From positions 49,742-113,741 of the forward strand of contig CAJULK010000007.1 of NCBI GenBank assembly GCA_910587455.1: 64,000 nt of DNA, written 5' to 3'. Below are positions 49,319 through 58,320 of this stretch, piece by piece. Numbering within the stretch: position 1 is the first letter of the stretch; each line of letters begins with the position of its first letter. Source of the DNA: an uncultured Christensenellaceae bacterium. Its GTDB lineage: Bacteria; Bacillota; Clostridia; Christensenellales; Pumilibacteraceae. Below the pieces are notes generated by a model. That model had not been told where the DNA came from, did not search any database, and saw only the letters and a list, made by a program, of their open reading frames with translations. A program made the translations under genes and the position numbers.

Positions 49319-51325
49319 TCAACTCCTTTGAGTTCCTATATGATTTTTAAGGAAATTCCCGATTTCCTTAAATCTTTTATCGACTATTTCGGTCTCTACG
49401 CTTTCACGCAAACTTTCTATGTCGTTTATATTGAATTCTTTGCCTGCGACTATATCCAAATAGAATTCGGGATTGCCGAGTTTATGCATAATTTTAGCAC
49501 GCGGATATTTTGCGTATAATTTCTCACCGGGAGAATATGTCGAGTCGAATTTCTTTTGCGACACCACTTCTACCGCAAAGGCAACGGCATCCTTTATCAC
49601 GGAATCGAAATAGCTGTCAATAGCTTTTTCGACACAACGCTCGATAGCTTTTTCGGCAATCGAGTTAACCTCTTTATCAAGATTGGATTGTTTGTCCTCG
49701 TATTTTTTTACAAGCTCATCGCATTCGATTTGTTTTTTGTCATAAAGATTTTTAATTTCAATTTTCTCTTTAATCGCATCCGCTACCTTACTATTATATT
49801 TCCTCCCATTTTCAGATAGCGGCTCTTCATATTCTTTGTAATACTCGTAAAAATTCTCGAGAGCGAAAATATAGTATAAATTGTTATTGACATTATAACC
49901 CTCTTTGCTCCATAGCCATTTATCGCCCATTCTGTTTTCCATTATCATGGCAAGATTGTCTACCATCTCGCGTTGCGGATATTGAATAAGATATTGAGAT
50001 ACCGTCGAATAGGTGTTACAAAACAACGGAACAAAATCATACACGGCAATATCGTCGCATTGACGCCTGAAATACTGGATCGTCGACAACTCGTTTTTAG
50101 GGTATTTTTCGTTAAAAATCAATCTGTAAGAATTTACGACGTCTTCATTACTGTTCTTTTTCAAAATAGAGTAAATCTTTTTAACGTTGTTCATGCAGAA
50201 TTGAAGCTGCTCGTACAGATAATTCTTCTGTCCCTTGGAAACATAATCGTCATCAAGTCCCGCATTTACCAAGATTGCCATAACCAATATGGTATTAATG
50301 ACATCGTTGCTTTTTTGCGAGTTGATTATACTCTCGAAAGTAACGGATTGCAAGTTTTTGCTTATATAATCGAGAGCAAGATTTACTCCGTTTTTGATAA
50401 GTTGAGTTTCGAAATAACGTCCGGTACATATCACACGCTTACGGAACTCCGTTATATCTTTTATATTCTTGTTAAAAAATATTCGGTCGAATTTTATAGA
50501 ATAGCGCTTTTTGTAATCGGAGATTTTTTCTTCATCAAACGACGCATCTTCGAAATACTCGTCAAACAATTCACTGAACGTCTTATAAAACGAAAGAAAA
50601 GCGTTTGTGGCATGATAAGTAAAATATACGGACACATCGTAACTGTCGGAATTGTCGAAGCTCACATCGCGGTAAGTCCAACCGCGGTAATCTATCGAAG
50701 CGTCGACTTTGCCCCTATTGACCGCCTCACCGTTTATTTTATAATCGGTGGGCGAACCGTTGGGCAAACAACTGTCGTTAAGGGCTCGTATACATGATAT
50801 GATAAGTTTTTCGACAATGCCGATCAGGTATTCCTTATCTTCTATCCTATAGCCCTTAAAATTGAATCCCACCGACAGCGCAACATCTTCTCGTATAAGA
50901 TACGAACGTAAATCCGTCATCGTTATCAGGACTTTGGAAATCGTTTCGACGTAAGTATCCAAGTGTATATTTCTTTCTTCGTCGTCACTTATATACGGCG
51001 AAGCCCCGAATATAGGACTATCTCCGTTTTTATATATTTCGGCTAAGGTATATTCGATCAGATCGATGTATATCTGCTCTTTGACAGAAATTTTCGCACC
51101 CAAACTCTCCAACTCAATAATGGTCGACAATGCCATACAATTCGAAATTATGCCGAATCTCGACGTTCGTCCATCAAGAGGGAATCCCTTACCTTTTACA
51201 TATAGTTTTATATATTCGTCGAATATATTCTGCGCTATTTTTTTGGAATCTACATATTCGTCGAGAATATTTCCGTCATTACCGGAATTTTTTCGAGGCT
51301 TAATGATTTCATTGATGCTTGCCAT
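49319..51325 (-). CDS. 668-aa helical protein of unknown family, TIR-operon member
   Basis: No known domain was recognised. Residues 1 to about 530 are almost all helical; the stretches GKGFPLDGRTSRFGIISNCMA (about 46-66) and GDKWLWSKEGYNVNNNLYYI (near residue 480) recall repeats of alpha-alpha toroid folds such as terpene-cyclase-like domains, but this is weak. A charged coiled-coil-like region (about 530-600, with LVKKYEDKQSNLDKEVNSIA) precedes a C-terminal tail. It follows the TIR gene by three bases and precedes the ATPase by two, with AAGGAG before its ATG, so it is translated in the same operon. It may be the sensor or scaffold between TIR and ATPase. Confidence 0.6.
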   Translation of the reverse strand: MASINEIIKPRKNSGNDGNILDEYVDSKKIAQNIFDEYIKLYVKGKGFPLDGRTSRFGIISNCMALSTIIELESLGAKISVKEQIYIDLIEYTLAEIYKNGDSPIFGASPYISDDEERNIHLDTYVETISKVLITMTDLRSYLIREDVALSVGFNFKGYRIEDKEYLIGIVEKLIISCIRALNDSCLPNGSPTDYKINGEAVNRGKVDASIDYRGWTYRDVSFDNSDSYDVSVYFTYHATNAFLSFYKTFSELFDEYFEDASFDEEKISDYKKRYSIKFDRIFFNKNIKDITEFRKRVICTGRYFETQLIKNGVNLALDYISKNLQSVTFESIINSQKSNDVINTILVMAILVNAGLDDDYVSKGQKNYLYEQLQFCMNNVKKIYSILKKNSNEDVVNSYRLIFNEKYPKNELSTIQYFRRQCDDIAVYDFVPLFCNTYSTVSQYLIQYPQREMVDNLAMIMENRMGDKWLWSKEGYNVNNNLYYIFALENFYEYYKEYEEPLSENGRKYNSKVADAIKEKIEIKNLYDKKQIECDELVKKYEDKQSNLDKEVNSIAEKAIERCVEKAIDSYFDSVIKDAVAFAVEVVSQKKFDSTYSPGEKLYAKYPRAKIMHKLGNPEFYLDIVAGKEFNINDIESLRESVETEIVDKRFKEIGNFLKNHIGTQRS

Positions 51326-51328
51326 AAT

Positions 51329-52390
51329 TTACTCCTTTTTTTTCGAAGTATCAACTGTCAATACGAGTCTGACACCACAGTTTATATTGTCGGGCACAAT
51401 CCGCCTTTCGAGGACTTTTCCGGCTGCGTTACATATAGCGTAGTTACGAGAATCGCCGACGTCGTTTTTTATCCAAAACGCTCTCAAGAACTGCGCTCTC
51501 CTAAGATCGGCGTAATCGGTCGCTATCCATTTTCCCGCATTTTTGCCGAATTTGTTAAATGTTTTCATATCTATGGCGCAGACCGTATTTATATACGGTA
51601 TCGATTTCAACTGGGCCGCAACGCACTTTTCCACATTGGAAATTTTAGAAAATTCAACGAAGTCGATAGCATATTTACTTATAAAAATCAGCTTGGAATC
51701 TTGTTGACCGATGAGCTTCCAAATTATAGGTTCATATCGGTCTTCTTCTGTCAAACAATACTTTCCGAGTTCAATATAATAAGAACTCTCTTCAAGCCAA
51801 AATTTGTGTTTTTTTACGAGCATATCACGGTCATAGATTGATAAAACAACGGGATTGTCGGTATTAGTACCTATTTTTTTAGATTGCTCCTCAATAACTT
51901 TGCATGTTTCTAACAAATCTTTATGTACATGATATATGCGGTCTTCGTCCACGCTCAGCTCGGTTATTTCTCCGATTTTCTTGACTATATCGTCTGTGGT
52001 ATTTTTTTTGGCAATCAACGCCTGCTCAATCAAATCCGCAATATTATTCGAATCAAGCAGTATCAATATTCTGCGAAAACTTTTATCGTTCTTGCAAATA
52101 GTATTGATAATTTGTACCTCTTGAAAAACAGCATCGCTGGCAACTGCATCCACACTTAAAAACACAACAGATCCGCGACACTTCTCATTCCGCAAAAATA
52201 CTCCGGCTACCTCATGCCAAACATCACCGACATCGAGCTCTTTGTCATACCAATAATTGACTCCGAGATTATATATATTGTTTAGTACTGAAAATACAGT
52301 ATCGCTGTCTTTATGCGCATAACTGATGAACAAGTAATTTTCGTCACCAAGCACTTCTCTGTCAATACGCGACGGCGGTTTTTCCGGCAT
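51329..52390 (-). CDS. TIR-domain protein with C-terminal DUF6273-like domain (353 aa)
   Basis: Residues about 15-130 are a bacterial TIR domain: YLFISYAHKDSDTVFSVLNN, VNYWYDKELDVGDVW, and VVFLSVDAVASDAVFQEVQI, with Glu91 as the likely catalytic NADase residue. Residues about 200-350 resemble DUF6273/FGE-like domains (EPIIWKLIGQQDSKLIFISK, then ...LRRAQFLRAFWIKNDVGDSR and NAAGKVLERRIVPDNINCGV). Such domains are C-type-lectin-like ligand binders in clostridia. ATG 52390 is preferred because AAGGGG lies seven bases before it; upstream ATGs lack a site. It is the first gene of a four-gene operon, and its promoter (52440-52483) has two near-identical 14-bp repeats. TIR domains typically cleave NAD+ or make signalling nucleotides. 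Confidence 0.85.
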   Translation of the reverse strand: MPEKPPSRIDREVLGDENYLFISYAHKDSDTVFSVLNNIYNLGVNYWYDKELDVGDVWHEVAGVFLRNEKCRGSVVFLSVDAVASDAVFQEVQIINTICKNDKSFRRILILLDSNNIADLIEQALIAKKNTTDDIVKKIGEITELSVDEDRIYHVHKDLLETCKVIEEQSKKIGTNTDNPVVLSIYDRDMLVKKHKFWLEESSYYIELGKYCLTEEDRYEPIIWKLIGQQDSKLIFISKYAIDFVEFSKISNVEKCVAAQLKSIPYINTVCAIDMKTFNKFGKNAGKWIATDYADLRRAQFLRAFWIKNDVGDSRNYAICNAAGKVLERRIVPDNINCGVRLVLTVDTSKKKE

Positions 52391-52439
52391 ATTCAACCCC
52401 TTCATTTGTTTTTGTCTTTTTAATAGGCAATATACTTTT

Positions 52440-52483
52440 ATAGTGTACCATATTGTCACAATCATGTCAATAGTTTACCATAT
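52440..52483 (-). promoter_or_regulatory. Promoter of the TIR operon with two operator-like repeats
   Basis: Minus-strand TTGACA (52470-52465), 17-base spacer, TACACT (52447-52442). Two copies of a 14-base repeat, ATATGGTAnACTAT (52483-52470 and 52453-52440, 13 of 14 identical), are 30 bp apart. The near copy overlaps the -10 box and the far one abuts the -35 box. Each is a partial palindrome (ATGGT/ACTAT), typical of small HTH repressors. Confidence 0.65.
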
Positions 52484-52515
52484 TAAACACATCGAATAAT
52501 GACTGTAAATAATCT

Positions 52516-52555
52516 ATCAAAAACCCGACGGATAGGCTCGCCTATTGCCGTCGGG
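52516..52555 (-). terminator. Terminator after asnS
   Basis: Minus-strand CCCGACGG, an inner ATAGGC/GCCTAT extension, CCGTCGGG, then TTTTTG. It insulates the TIR operon promoter from asnS. Confidence 0.82.
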
Positions 52556-52577
52556 CCGTATATTTGTCTGTTTAAGA

Positions 52578-53957
52578 CTATCTCAATTCGTTCTTCGTGC
52601 GCGGGAACATTATTGTATCGCGTATGTTAGTCATGCCCGTAACGTACATCATCATGCGCTCCAACCCAAGCCCGAATCCGCTATGCGGCACGCTTCCGTA
52701 CTTGCGCAGATCGAGATAGTTGGCATAATCGGAAAGCTTCATGCCGCGCGACTTTATCTCGTTAAACAGCTTTTCGTAATCGCTTTCGCGCTCGCTGCAA
52801 CCGATTATTTCGCCCACGCCCGGAACAAGCAAATCCGTAGCCGCAACCGTCTTTCCGTCGGGATTCTGCTTCATATAAAACGACTTGATCTTTCTCGGAT
52901 AGTTTACGACGAACACCGGTTTTTTGAAATGCTCGTCGGTTAAATAACGCTCGTGCTCGGTCTGCAAATCCAGCCCCCACTCTACGGGATAAACAAACTC
53001 TTTACCCGATTTTTTGAGCACCTCTAGCGCGTCCGAATAGTCGATACGCGCAAACTCGCTGTCTACGACATGTTGCAATTTTTTAATAAGTCCGTTTTCG
53101 AAACGCGCATCGAAAAATTCGAGTTCGGGTCTGCACTCGCGAAGAATATGCGCGATTATGCTTTTGATCATGTCCGTCGCAATGCCGATTATATCGTCGA
53201 TATCGGCAAATGCGACTTCGGGTTCTACCTGCCAAAACTCGGCAGCATGACGCGGCGTATTGCTGTTTTCGGCACGGAACGTCGGACCGAAAGTATATAT
53301 CTTGCCGAGCGCCGCCGCCATGACCTCGCCCTCCAGCTGACCCGAAACGGTAAGCCCAGCGGGACGGCCGAAAAAGTCTTTCTTGTTGTATTCGTCCTCG
53401 CTTTTGACCGACCGATCGAACCCTACGGTGGTTACCTTAAACACTTCGCCTGCGCCCTCGCAGTCGCTGCCCGTTATTATGGGAGAATGAACGTAGTAAT
53501 AACCGTTGCGGTGGAAATATTCGTGAATTGCATACGACAGTTCTGAACGCACGCGGAACACTGCGTTGAACGTATTGGTTCGCACGCGCAAGTGCGGGAT
53601 CGTCCGCAGATACTCCATCGTATGACGTTTCTTTTGAAGCGGATACGACTGATCGCTTTCGCCCAAAAGTTCGGCGCTCTCCGCACGGATCTCTACGCTT
53701 TCCGCTTTCATTCCCTCGACTACGGTACCTGTAACGCGAACCGCCGCACCGAGCGCCAAAAGAGGCGCAAGCGCTTTGTCGTCGAAAACCGCTTTATCGA
53801 ACACGACCTGCGTATGCTGGAGCGCGCTTCCGTCGTTGAGCTCGGCAAACGCAACGTTCTTCGAATCGCGCGAAGTACGAATCCATCCGCATACCGTCAC
53901 CCGCTTTCCGATGTACGAGCCGTCCGCTTCGATCTTGTGTAAATCTATATGTTCCAT
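52578..53957 (-). CDS. asnS: Asparagine-tRNA ligase (459 aa)
   Basis: Class II aminoacyl-tRNA synthetase. An N-terminal OB-fold anticodon-binding domain (residues 15-105, VTVCGWIRTSRDSKNVAFAELNDGS) is followed by the catalytic core: motif 1 around RSELSYAIHEYFHRNGYYYVHSP, motif 2 FRAENSNTPRHAAEFWQVEPE, and motif 3 HSGFGLGLERMMMYVTGM, all class II AsnRS signatures. ATG 53957 is preferred because AGGA lies eight bases before it; an upstream ATG overlaps that site. No T-box was recognised in the short leader. A TTGACT-N18-TATAAT promoter is at 53985-54014. Confidence 0.97.
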   Translation of the reverse strand: MEHIDLHKIEADGSYIGKRVTVCGWIRTSRDSKNVAFAELNDGSALQHTQVVFDKAVFDDKALAPLLALGAAVRVTGTVVEGMKAESVEIRAESAELLGESDQSYPLQKKRHTMEYLRTIPHLRVRTNTFNAVFRVRSELSYAIHEYFHRNGYYYVHSPIITGSDCEGAGEVFKVTTVGFDRSVKSEDEYNKKDFFGRPAGLTVSGQLEGEVMAAALGKIYTFGPTFRAENSNTPRHAAEFWQVEPEVAFADIDDIIGIATDMIKSIIAHILRECRPELEFFDARFENGLIKKLQHVVDSEFARIDYSDALEVLKKSGKEFVYPVEWGLDLQTEHERYLTDEHFKKPVFVVNYPRKIKSFYMKQNPDGKTVAATDLLVPGVGEIIGCSERESDYEKLFNEIKSRGMKLSDYANYLDLRKYGSVPHSGFGLGLERMMMYVTGMTNIRDTIMFPRTKNELR

Positions 53958-53984
53958 GACACACATCCTGTATTTAATGTTCTA

Positions 53985-54014
53985 ATTATAATCCATTCCG
54001 CAAAGATTAGTCAA
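53985..54014 (-). promoter_or_regulatory. Promoter of asnS
   Basis: Minus-strand TTGACT, 18-base spacer, TATAAT, about 27 bases before the ATG. Confidence 0.65.
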
Positions 54015-54071
54015 GAAAATGTGCATAAGATTTTATGCCTCACCCGCACGCGACGAAACAAGGCTTAACCG

Positions 54072-55583
54072 CTATGCCGCCGTCGATCTGTTGTTTTCGG
54101 CAATGCTTTTGAGCTTTCGCCAAACCGCGACCATTGCGTACGTATCGAGCGCGCAGTATCGCAAAAGACTCGCGCGCACTGCGAGCGCTTCGTCGGGCGG
54201 CAAGTTCTTTATCGTCGGGAAAACGCTCATGGCTTCCGCACCGTTGTGCACTCCCGTAAGATTTCCGTAATCGAGTTCCGGCTCGCCCGGAAACATCGCG
54301 GGCAGCACGCTCTTTATCGAAAACGATCCGCCCATTGCGCCCGTATAATACCACCCGTTCCGAAACGGTTCTATAAGATCGACTATGTTCTTTTCTATTC
54401 CGAGAAGGTGCGGAGCGAGGTCGTCGAACATGCGCGCAAGCTCTCTTATTCTTGCACACTCGAACGACTTGTTATAGGCGAGCACGCACGCGCCGACGGG
54501 GATATCCTCGCACAGCCGCGCGGCAAGAGCGCGCCGCGGATCGCCGACGGCGTCCGCCAAAAATTCTTTATGGTTAAGCTCTCCGTCCACGCGCTCTATA
54601 AAATGCAGCGAATACTGAAACGGGATCTGCGCGTACGGCGACGTTCCCGCAAACTCGGGAACGGCAAGCTGCATTGTTTCGAAATCCAAAAAATACAGCG
54701 GGTACGACAGCTTATCCAGAAACGACGCTATACCGTCCGCGTCCGCGTACGCATCGGTTCGCGACGAATATTCGATCTGCCGCCGCTGCTTCGCATTGAG
54801 CGAACGTCCGCACGCAGCCACCGAATCGAGCGAGCGAAACCCTGCGTTGTAGAGCTCGAACTTGTCCTTTGCCGCCATGCCGTATAGATCGAACACAGAC
54901 GGCGACGTCAAGCCTGCGGTGCAGTACCCGAAGAACGGACAGGCGTACGGCGACGTACAATGAGTGCCCACCGTCACGATCGGTTCGGCGCCTGCCGAAA
55001 GCGCGCGCCGCGCGGCGGCAAGATTGCCGTCTACGTTTTGTAATTCTTCACGGACTTGCGCGCCGATATCGGTGATCTTGAACAGTTTATGTATATCGAG
55101 CGTCCCGTCGAAAACATAAGAGCTGTCGATATTCACAAGATAAGTCCCCGTGATTTTTACACCGCACTTTGCAAGCACGTACGCCTGATATGCCACATCC
55201 GCGATATAGATATAATTAAGGTGCGTAGAGCTCTTTACCTCGTAAACGGCATAGCCGCCGTCCTGCTTGCGCAGGATGTCTACCGCGCAATACAGCCCGT
55301 CAAACGAGAACGCGGCTTCGCATATGTTTTCGGTTTCCGCAGAAAGAAGCGCCCCCGTCTTTTCGAGCATAGCGGCAATATCGGGCTTGCCGTCGCCGTC
55401 GAGGACGGTCGCGTCCGAAAAAGCGCCGAACAGCCCTTTAGCGAGTTCGCCTACCTCAGTACCCGTCGAAAACCTTTTATCCGCCGAGCCGTCGTATCGG
55501 GCAAGCTCGGGCTTGAATTTCGAAAGCCAAAAAAGTTTAACGCACTGCCACAGTTCGCAGTATTCGGATTTGCTTAAATACAT
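54072..55583 (-). CDS. DUF2779 protein with PD-(D/E)XK and DEDD-like nuclease parts (503 aa)
   Basis: The N-terminal region (to about residue 230) looks like a Cas4/RecB-type PD-(D/E)XK nuclease: DILRKQDGGYAVYEVKSSTH has the D...ExK core, and CTSPYACPFFGYC has cysteines that could bind an Fe-S cluster. The C-terminal DUF2779 domain (about 290-500) contains YFLDFETMQLAVPE and SLLRYCALDTYAM, the pattern of DEDD exonuclease-like folds. Such proteins are predicted nucleases, role unknown. ATG 55583 is preferred over an upstream GTG because family members start at MxLSKSxY. A TTGACA-N17-TATCAT promoter lies at 55610-55638. Confidence 0.83.
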   Translation of the reverse strand: MYLSKSEYCELWQCVKLFWLSKFKPELARYDGSADKRFSTGTEVGELAKGLFGAFSDATVLDGDGKPDIAAMLEKTGALLSAETENICEAAFSFDGLYCAVDILRKQDGGYAVYEVKSSTHLNYIYIADVAYQAYVLAKCGVKITGTYLVNIDSSYVFDGTLDIHKLFKITDIGAQVREELQNVDGNLAAARRALSAGAEPIVTVGTHCTSPYACPFFGYCTAGLTSPSVFDLYGMAAKDKFELYNAGFRSLDSVAACGRSLNAKQRRQIEYSSRTDAYADADGIASFLDKLSYPLYFLDFETMQLAVPEFAGTSPYAQIPFQYSLHFIERVDGELNHKEFLADAVGDPRRALAARLCEDIPVGACVLAYNKSFECARIRELARMFDDLAPHLLGIEKNIVDLIEPFRNGWYYTGAMGGSFSIKSVLPAMFPGEPELDYGNLTGVHNGAEAMSVFPTIKNLPPDEALAVRASLLRYCALDTYAMVAVWRKLKSIAENNRSTAA

Positions 55584-55609
55584 GATGTTCGTTCCGTTCT
55601 TTTTACCGT

Positions 55610-55638
55610 ATGATACCACTGCCGCGCAAAATTGTCAA
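55610..55638 (-). promoter_or_regulatory. Promoter of the DUF2779 gene
   Basis: Minus-strand TTGACA, 17-base spacer, TATCAT, 26 bases before ATG 55583. Confidence 0.68.
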
Positions 55639-56106
55639 CCCCGGGCCGAGTGCTGCCGTAGAACCCCTGCGCACTCAGATTCGGTAACTTAAAACGGATT
55701 TGCGACGGCGTTTTCCGCACATTTCGCTGCGATCGCCTTATACTCGTTCGAAACGCCGTTCGGCGCAAAAGTCAAACCGCCCTAAGTCAGCGACGTAAGG
55801 GCGGCAAACGATGACCGTTATTAAAGCCATTTGCCGACATACCGAAAGACTGAATTGTCTTGACATACCGCTATAAGAAGCTATTCGTAAGCTACGTCGG
55901 CGGGTGCGGAAATGCTGTTTCGATTATGTTATGGAGCGTAATGATATAAATATTTACATGATAAACTATATCGTGCGCGGTCCGGCGAAACTGACCGCGC
56001 AGCGCAAACAATTCGTTGTGAGGCAAGGCGATATTTCTTACATTTTTACATCTATTGAAACATTTCGCTCTTTTGCCGATAGACGGCAGGTGCGGATTTC
56101 AATCTG
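55639..56106. other. Gene-free gap with a CCGCCCT hairpin
   Basis: About 470 bases without a convincing gene. CCGCCCT and AGGGCGG (about 55778-55804) form a hairpin with a 14-base loop, weakly followed by T's in the minus direction, perhaps a terminator for the CvpA-like gene. A plus-strand TTGACA at 55860-55865 lacks a good -10 box. A plus-strand frame from 55904 overlaps the end of the CvpA-like gene and has no ribosome site. Confidence 0.4.
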
Positions 56107-57423
56107 TCAGAGCGTAACGCAGTCCGGATATTCGAGCGCTATTTTATCGAACTGCGTTATCGCTCCGTATTTTTCGATCATACCGTCGAGCGCCGCGGTG
56201 ATTTCCGCATACTGCGAATTGAGCTTTGCCTGCATCTTTTCTATTTCGACGGCGCTCGTCAGCGTTTTGCCGTCCTCAACGTCGAGCATATAATTATGCA
56301 GCATTACGTACACGACGTTGTTCCAAACGGTATATACCGAATCTTCGCCGTACCGCAAAATATCGTTGTAGTTTTCGAGCGTAGCTTCGTCGAGCGCTTT
56401 GAATATGCCGTCATCGGCTTTTATCTTTTCGCCCATTGCGGCATTGTAATCGATTATTGCCTTTACTACCGTATCGAAACCGGTCACTTCGAACTGCGCA
56501 TGATCTATAAGTTCTTTCGTTGCGTCGAACTTGATCTCGCCCGTCGTCAAATCGACGGTATACGCCGCGTCTACATAATTCAGGTTCATAAGGTTGCAGT
56601 ACGCCTCGTTGCGGAGTTTGGCGGTTTCGTCCGAAGGCGGCGTAGGATTCTCGGGCTTGTTCGGACCCTCGGGTTCGTCGGGAGTGACGCGAATACCCGA
56701 AAGCTCCACAATGCGCTGATACGCGTCTTCGTCGGGCAGGAACAGCGTATTCTTTATGGAATACGACATACTGTTAAACACTTTTGCAAGCACCGAGTCT
56801 TCGTATTCCTTTTCGATATTGCCTATCCATCCTGCGAACGTAAGCCCGCCGATCGCAGAAAACGCTATTGTTACGGCTAACGTCCAGCAGCAACCGCGAA
56901 CCATGCCGATAAGGAAGCCGCACAGCCGACCCGCGACGGATTTTTTCTTTTTGTCGAAATACGACTTGATGATTACGGTGACGATGGTCAAAAGTCCGCG
57001 TATGACGAGGAACAATCCTATGCCGATTATCGCGGCGAACGCGCAGTACGCGAGGTACAGCGACAAACCTTGGTGAGGCGTAAATCCGCCCGAATAGAAA
57101 CCTTTGTCCAAAAGTGCGGGAGAATTGACTATTTCCTGAATAGGCTTATAGAAATGTTCGCCGAGGAACGACGACGCCGCATCCGGCGCAAGTCCCTGTT
57201 CTATCCACGTATATAAAGAGAACCCGTTGCTGCCGAGCACGAATTTATTTATTACGGGCACCGACAGCAAAAGCTCCGTGATTACGTTGGTCAAAAGAAA
57301 TGCGATCACAAACGCCGCCAAGAACGCGGCGAGCGCAAGCGCCGACTTCTTGGTGCCCTTGAATACGCCGAGTGTTCCCATAAGAACAACCAATGCTATT
57401 ATTGCTATGTCGATCCAAGACAT
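56107..57423 (-). CDS. CvpA-like membrane protein with large external domain (438 aa)
   Basis: The start SWIDIAIIALVVLMGTLGVFKG matches the CvpA/colicin V production family N-terminus (WxDxxxxxxxxxxxxxGxxRG). Four transmembrane helices are predicted at about residues 5-20, 25-55, 125-155 and 175-200. Then a non-membrane region (about 210-438) with a Pro/Glu-rich linker near 255-275 and helical segments follows; it is unusual for CvpA, which normally ends after the last helix. The function of such extended proteins is unknown. GGAG lies before the ATG. The gene is divergent from yyaC. Confidence 0.75.
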   Translation of the reverse strand: MSWIDIAIIALVVLMGTLGVFKGTKKSALALAAFLAAFVIAFLLTNVITELLLSVPVINKFVLGSNGFSLYTWIEQGLAPDAASSFLGEHFYKPIQEIVNSPALLDKGFYSGGFTPHQGLSLYLAYCAFAAIIGIGLFLVIRGLLTIVTVIIKSYFDKKKKSVAGRLCGFLIGMVRGCCWTLAVTIAFSAIGGLTFAGWIGNIEKEYEDSVLAKVFNSMSYSIKNTLFLPDEDAYQRIVELSGIRVTPDEPEGPNKPENPTPPSDETAKLRNEAYCNLMNLNYVDAAYTVDLTTGEIKFDATKELIDHAQFEVTGFDTVVKAIIDYNAAMGEKIKADDGIFKALDEATLENYNDILRYGEDSVYTVWNNVVYVMLHNYMLDVEDGKTLTSAVEIEKMQAKLNSQYAEITAALDGMIEKYGAITQFDKIALEYPDCVTL

Positions 57424-57527
57424 TGTTCGCTCCTCCGTTTACTTATTGCCCTATCGGGCAAAAACCAAACCTTTTTTCGGATGTTTTTTGCGGTATAATT
57501 TCCGCTCGGCTTGGCAAAAATCTGCGC

Positions 57528-58058
57528 ATGAAATATTTTCCGGAACTTACATTAGGCGTAGAGCCGTCCGCGCAAAGCGTCGGATTCGAAACACCCGACT
57601 TCGAGCTCGACTGCGCGCTTTTGAGCCTCGGCTCGGCGCCCGTCATTCTGTGCATCGGCTCCGACCGCGTCACAGGCGATTGTCTCGGCCCGATCGTCGG
57701 GCAAATGCTCACCGAACACGGCGTGCGCGCCTACGTTTACGGCACTCTCGACAAACCCGTTACGGCGCTCAATCTCAAAGATTCGGTGCGACGCATAAAA
57801 GAGCTTCATTCCGATAAAAAGGTACTTGCGATAGATTCGTCCGTAGGCAAAGTTTCCGACGTCGGAAAGATCCGCATTGCTTTCGGCTCGATCGCACCGG
57901 GCAGCGCCGACGGCAAGAAACTTCCGAAAGTAGGCGACGTATCCATAACCGCAACGGTCACCGACCCGCGCAGAACGCCGCTTTCGGCGGTTCGCCTCGG
58001 CACGGTCTATGCGCTTGCCCGTAGCATTACCGAACGTATAATGCGTTGCATGCAATGA
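57528..58058 (+). CDS. yyaC: YyaC/DUF1256 spore protease-like protein (176 aa)
   Basis: A sporulation-associated protein of the DUF1256 family, related in fold to the germination protease GPR. The core starts with VILCIGSDRVTGDCLGPIVG (about residues 39-58), where the conserved 'GDCLGP' is exact, then YVYGTLDKPVTALNLKD, KVLAIDSSVGKVSDVGKIRI and a C-terminal GDVSITATV segment. The target is unknown. The ATG at 57528 has no ribosome site, but TATAAT (57494-57499) lies 28 bases upstream. Found in spore formers, in line with the other sporulation genes. A terminator lies at 58281-58306. Confidence 0.9.
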   Translation: MKYFPELTLGVEPSAQSVGFETPDFELDCALLSLGSAPVILCIGSDRVTGDCLGPIVGQMLTEHGVRAYVYGTLDKPVTALNLKDSVRRIKELHSDKKVLAIDSSVGKVSDVGKIRIAFGSIAPGSADGKKLPKVGDVSITATVTDPRRTPLSAVRLGTVYALARSITERIMRCMQ

Positions 58059-58280
58059 CGGCACACGGCGGATATGCGCACTAATCCCGTTACGTTATAC
58101 ACATTATATACCGCCTTTGTGAAAATGCTATTACAGAAAGATTAAAATTTGATTAGAACGCGCGACGCAATGCGTAATTACCGTATGAAGATTATACTAC
58201 ACTGCGTTTTCGCTGTCAATTATTTTTCAAACGGACCGAGCCAGCCCGATTCGACAAAACCGAAAAAAACATGCTGTTTT

Positions 58281-58306
58281 CGCCCTCGATTCGACGGGCG
58301 TTTTTT
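58281..58306 (+). terminator. Terminator in front of the 58321 gene
   Basis: CGCCC.CGA, short loop, TCGA.GGGCG-type stem (CGCCCTCGATTCGACGGGCG) followed by TTTTTT. It probably ends the yyaC transcript. Confidence 0.7.
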
Positions 58307-58320
58307 GTTATAATGCACGC

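Noticed and set aside
51329..52390. Diversity-generating retroelement linked to the DUF6273-like domain
   Set aside because: No reverse transcriptase gene or template/variable repeat pair is present in the window.
53960..54070. T-box leader for asnS
   Set aside because: The leader is too short and lacks the T-box AGGGUGGNACCGCG-type sequence.
55904..56293. Plus-strand frame in the gap before the CvpA-like gene
   Set aside because: No ribosome site; overlaps the 3' end of a real gene on the other strand.
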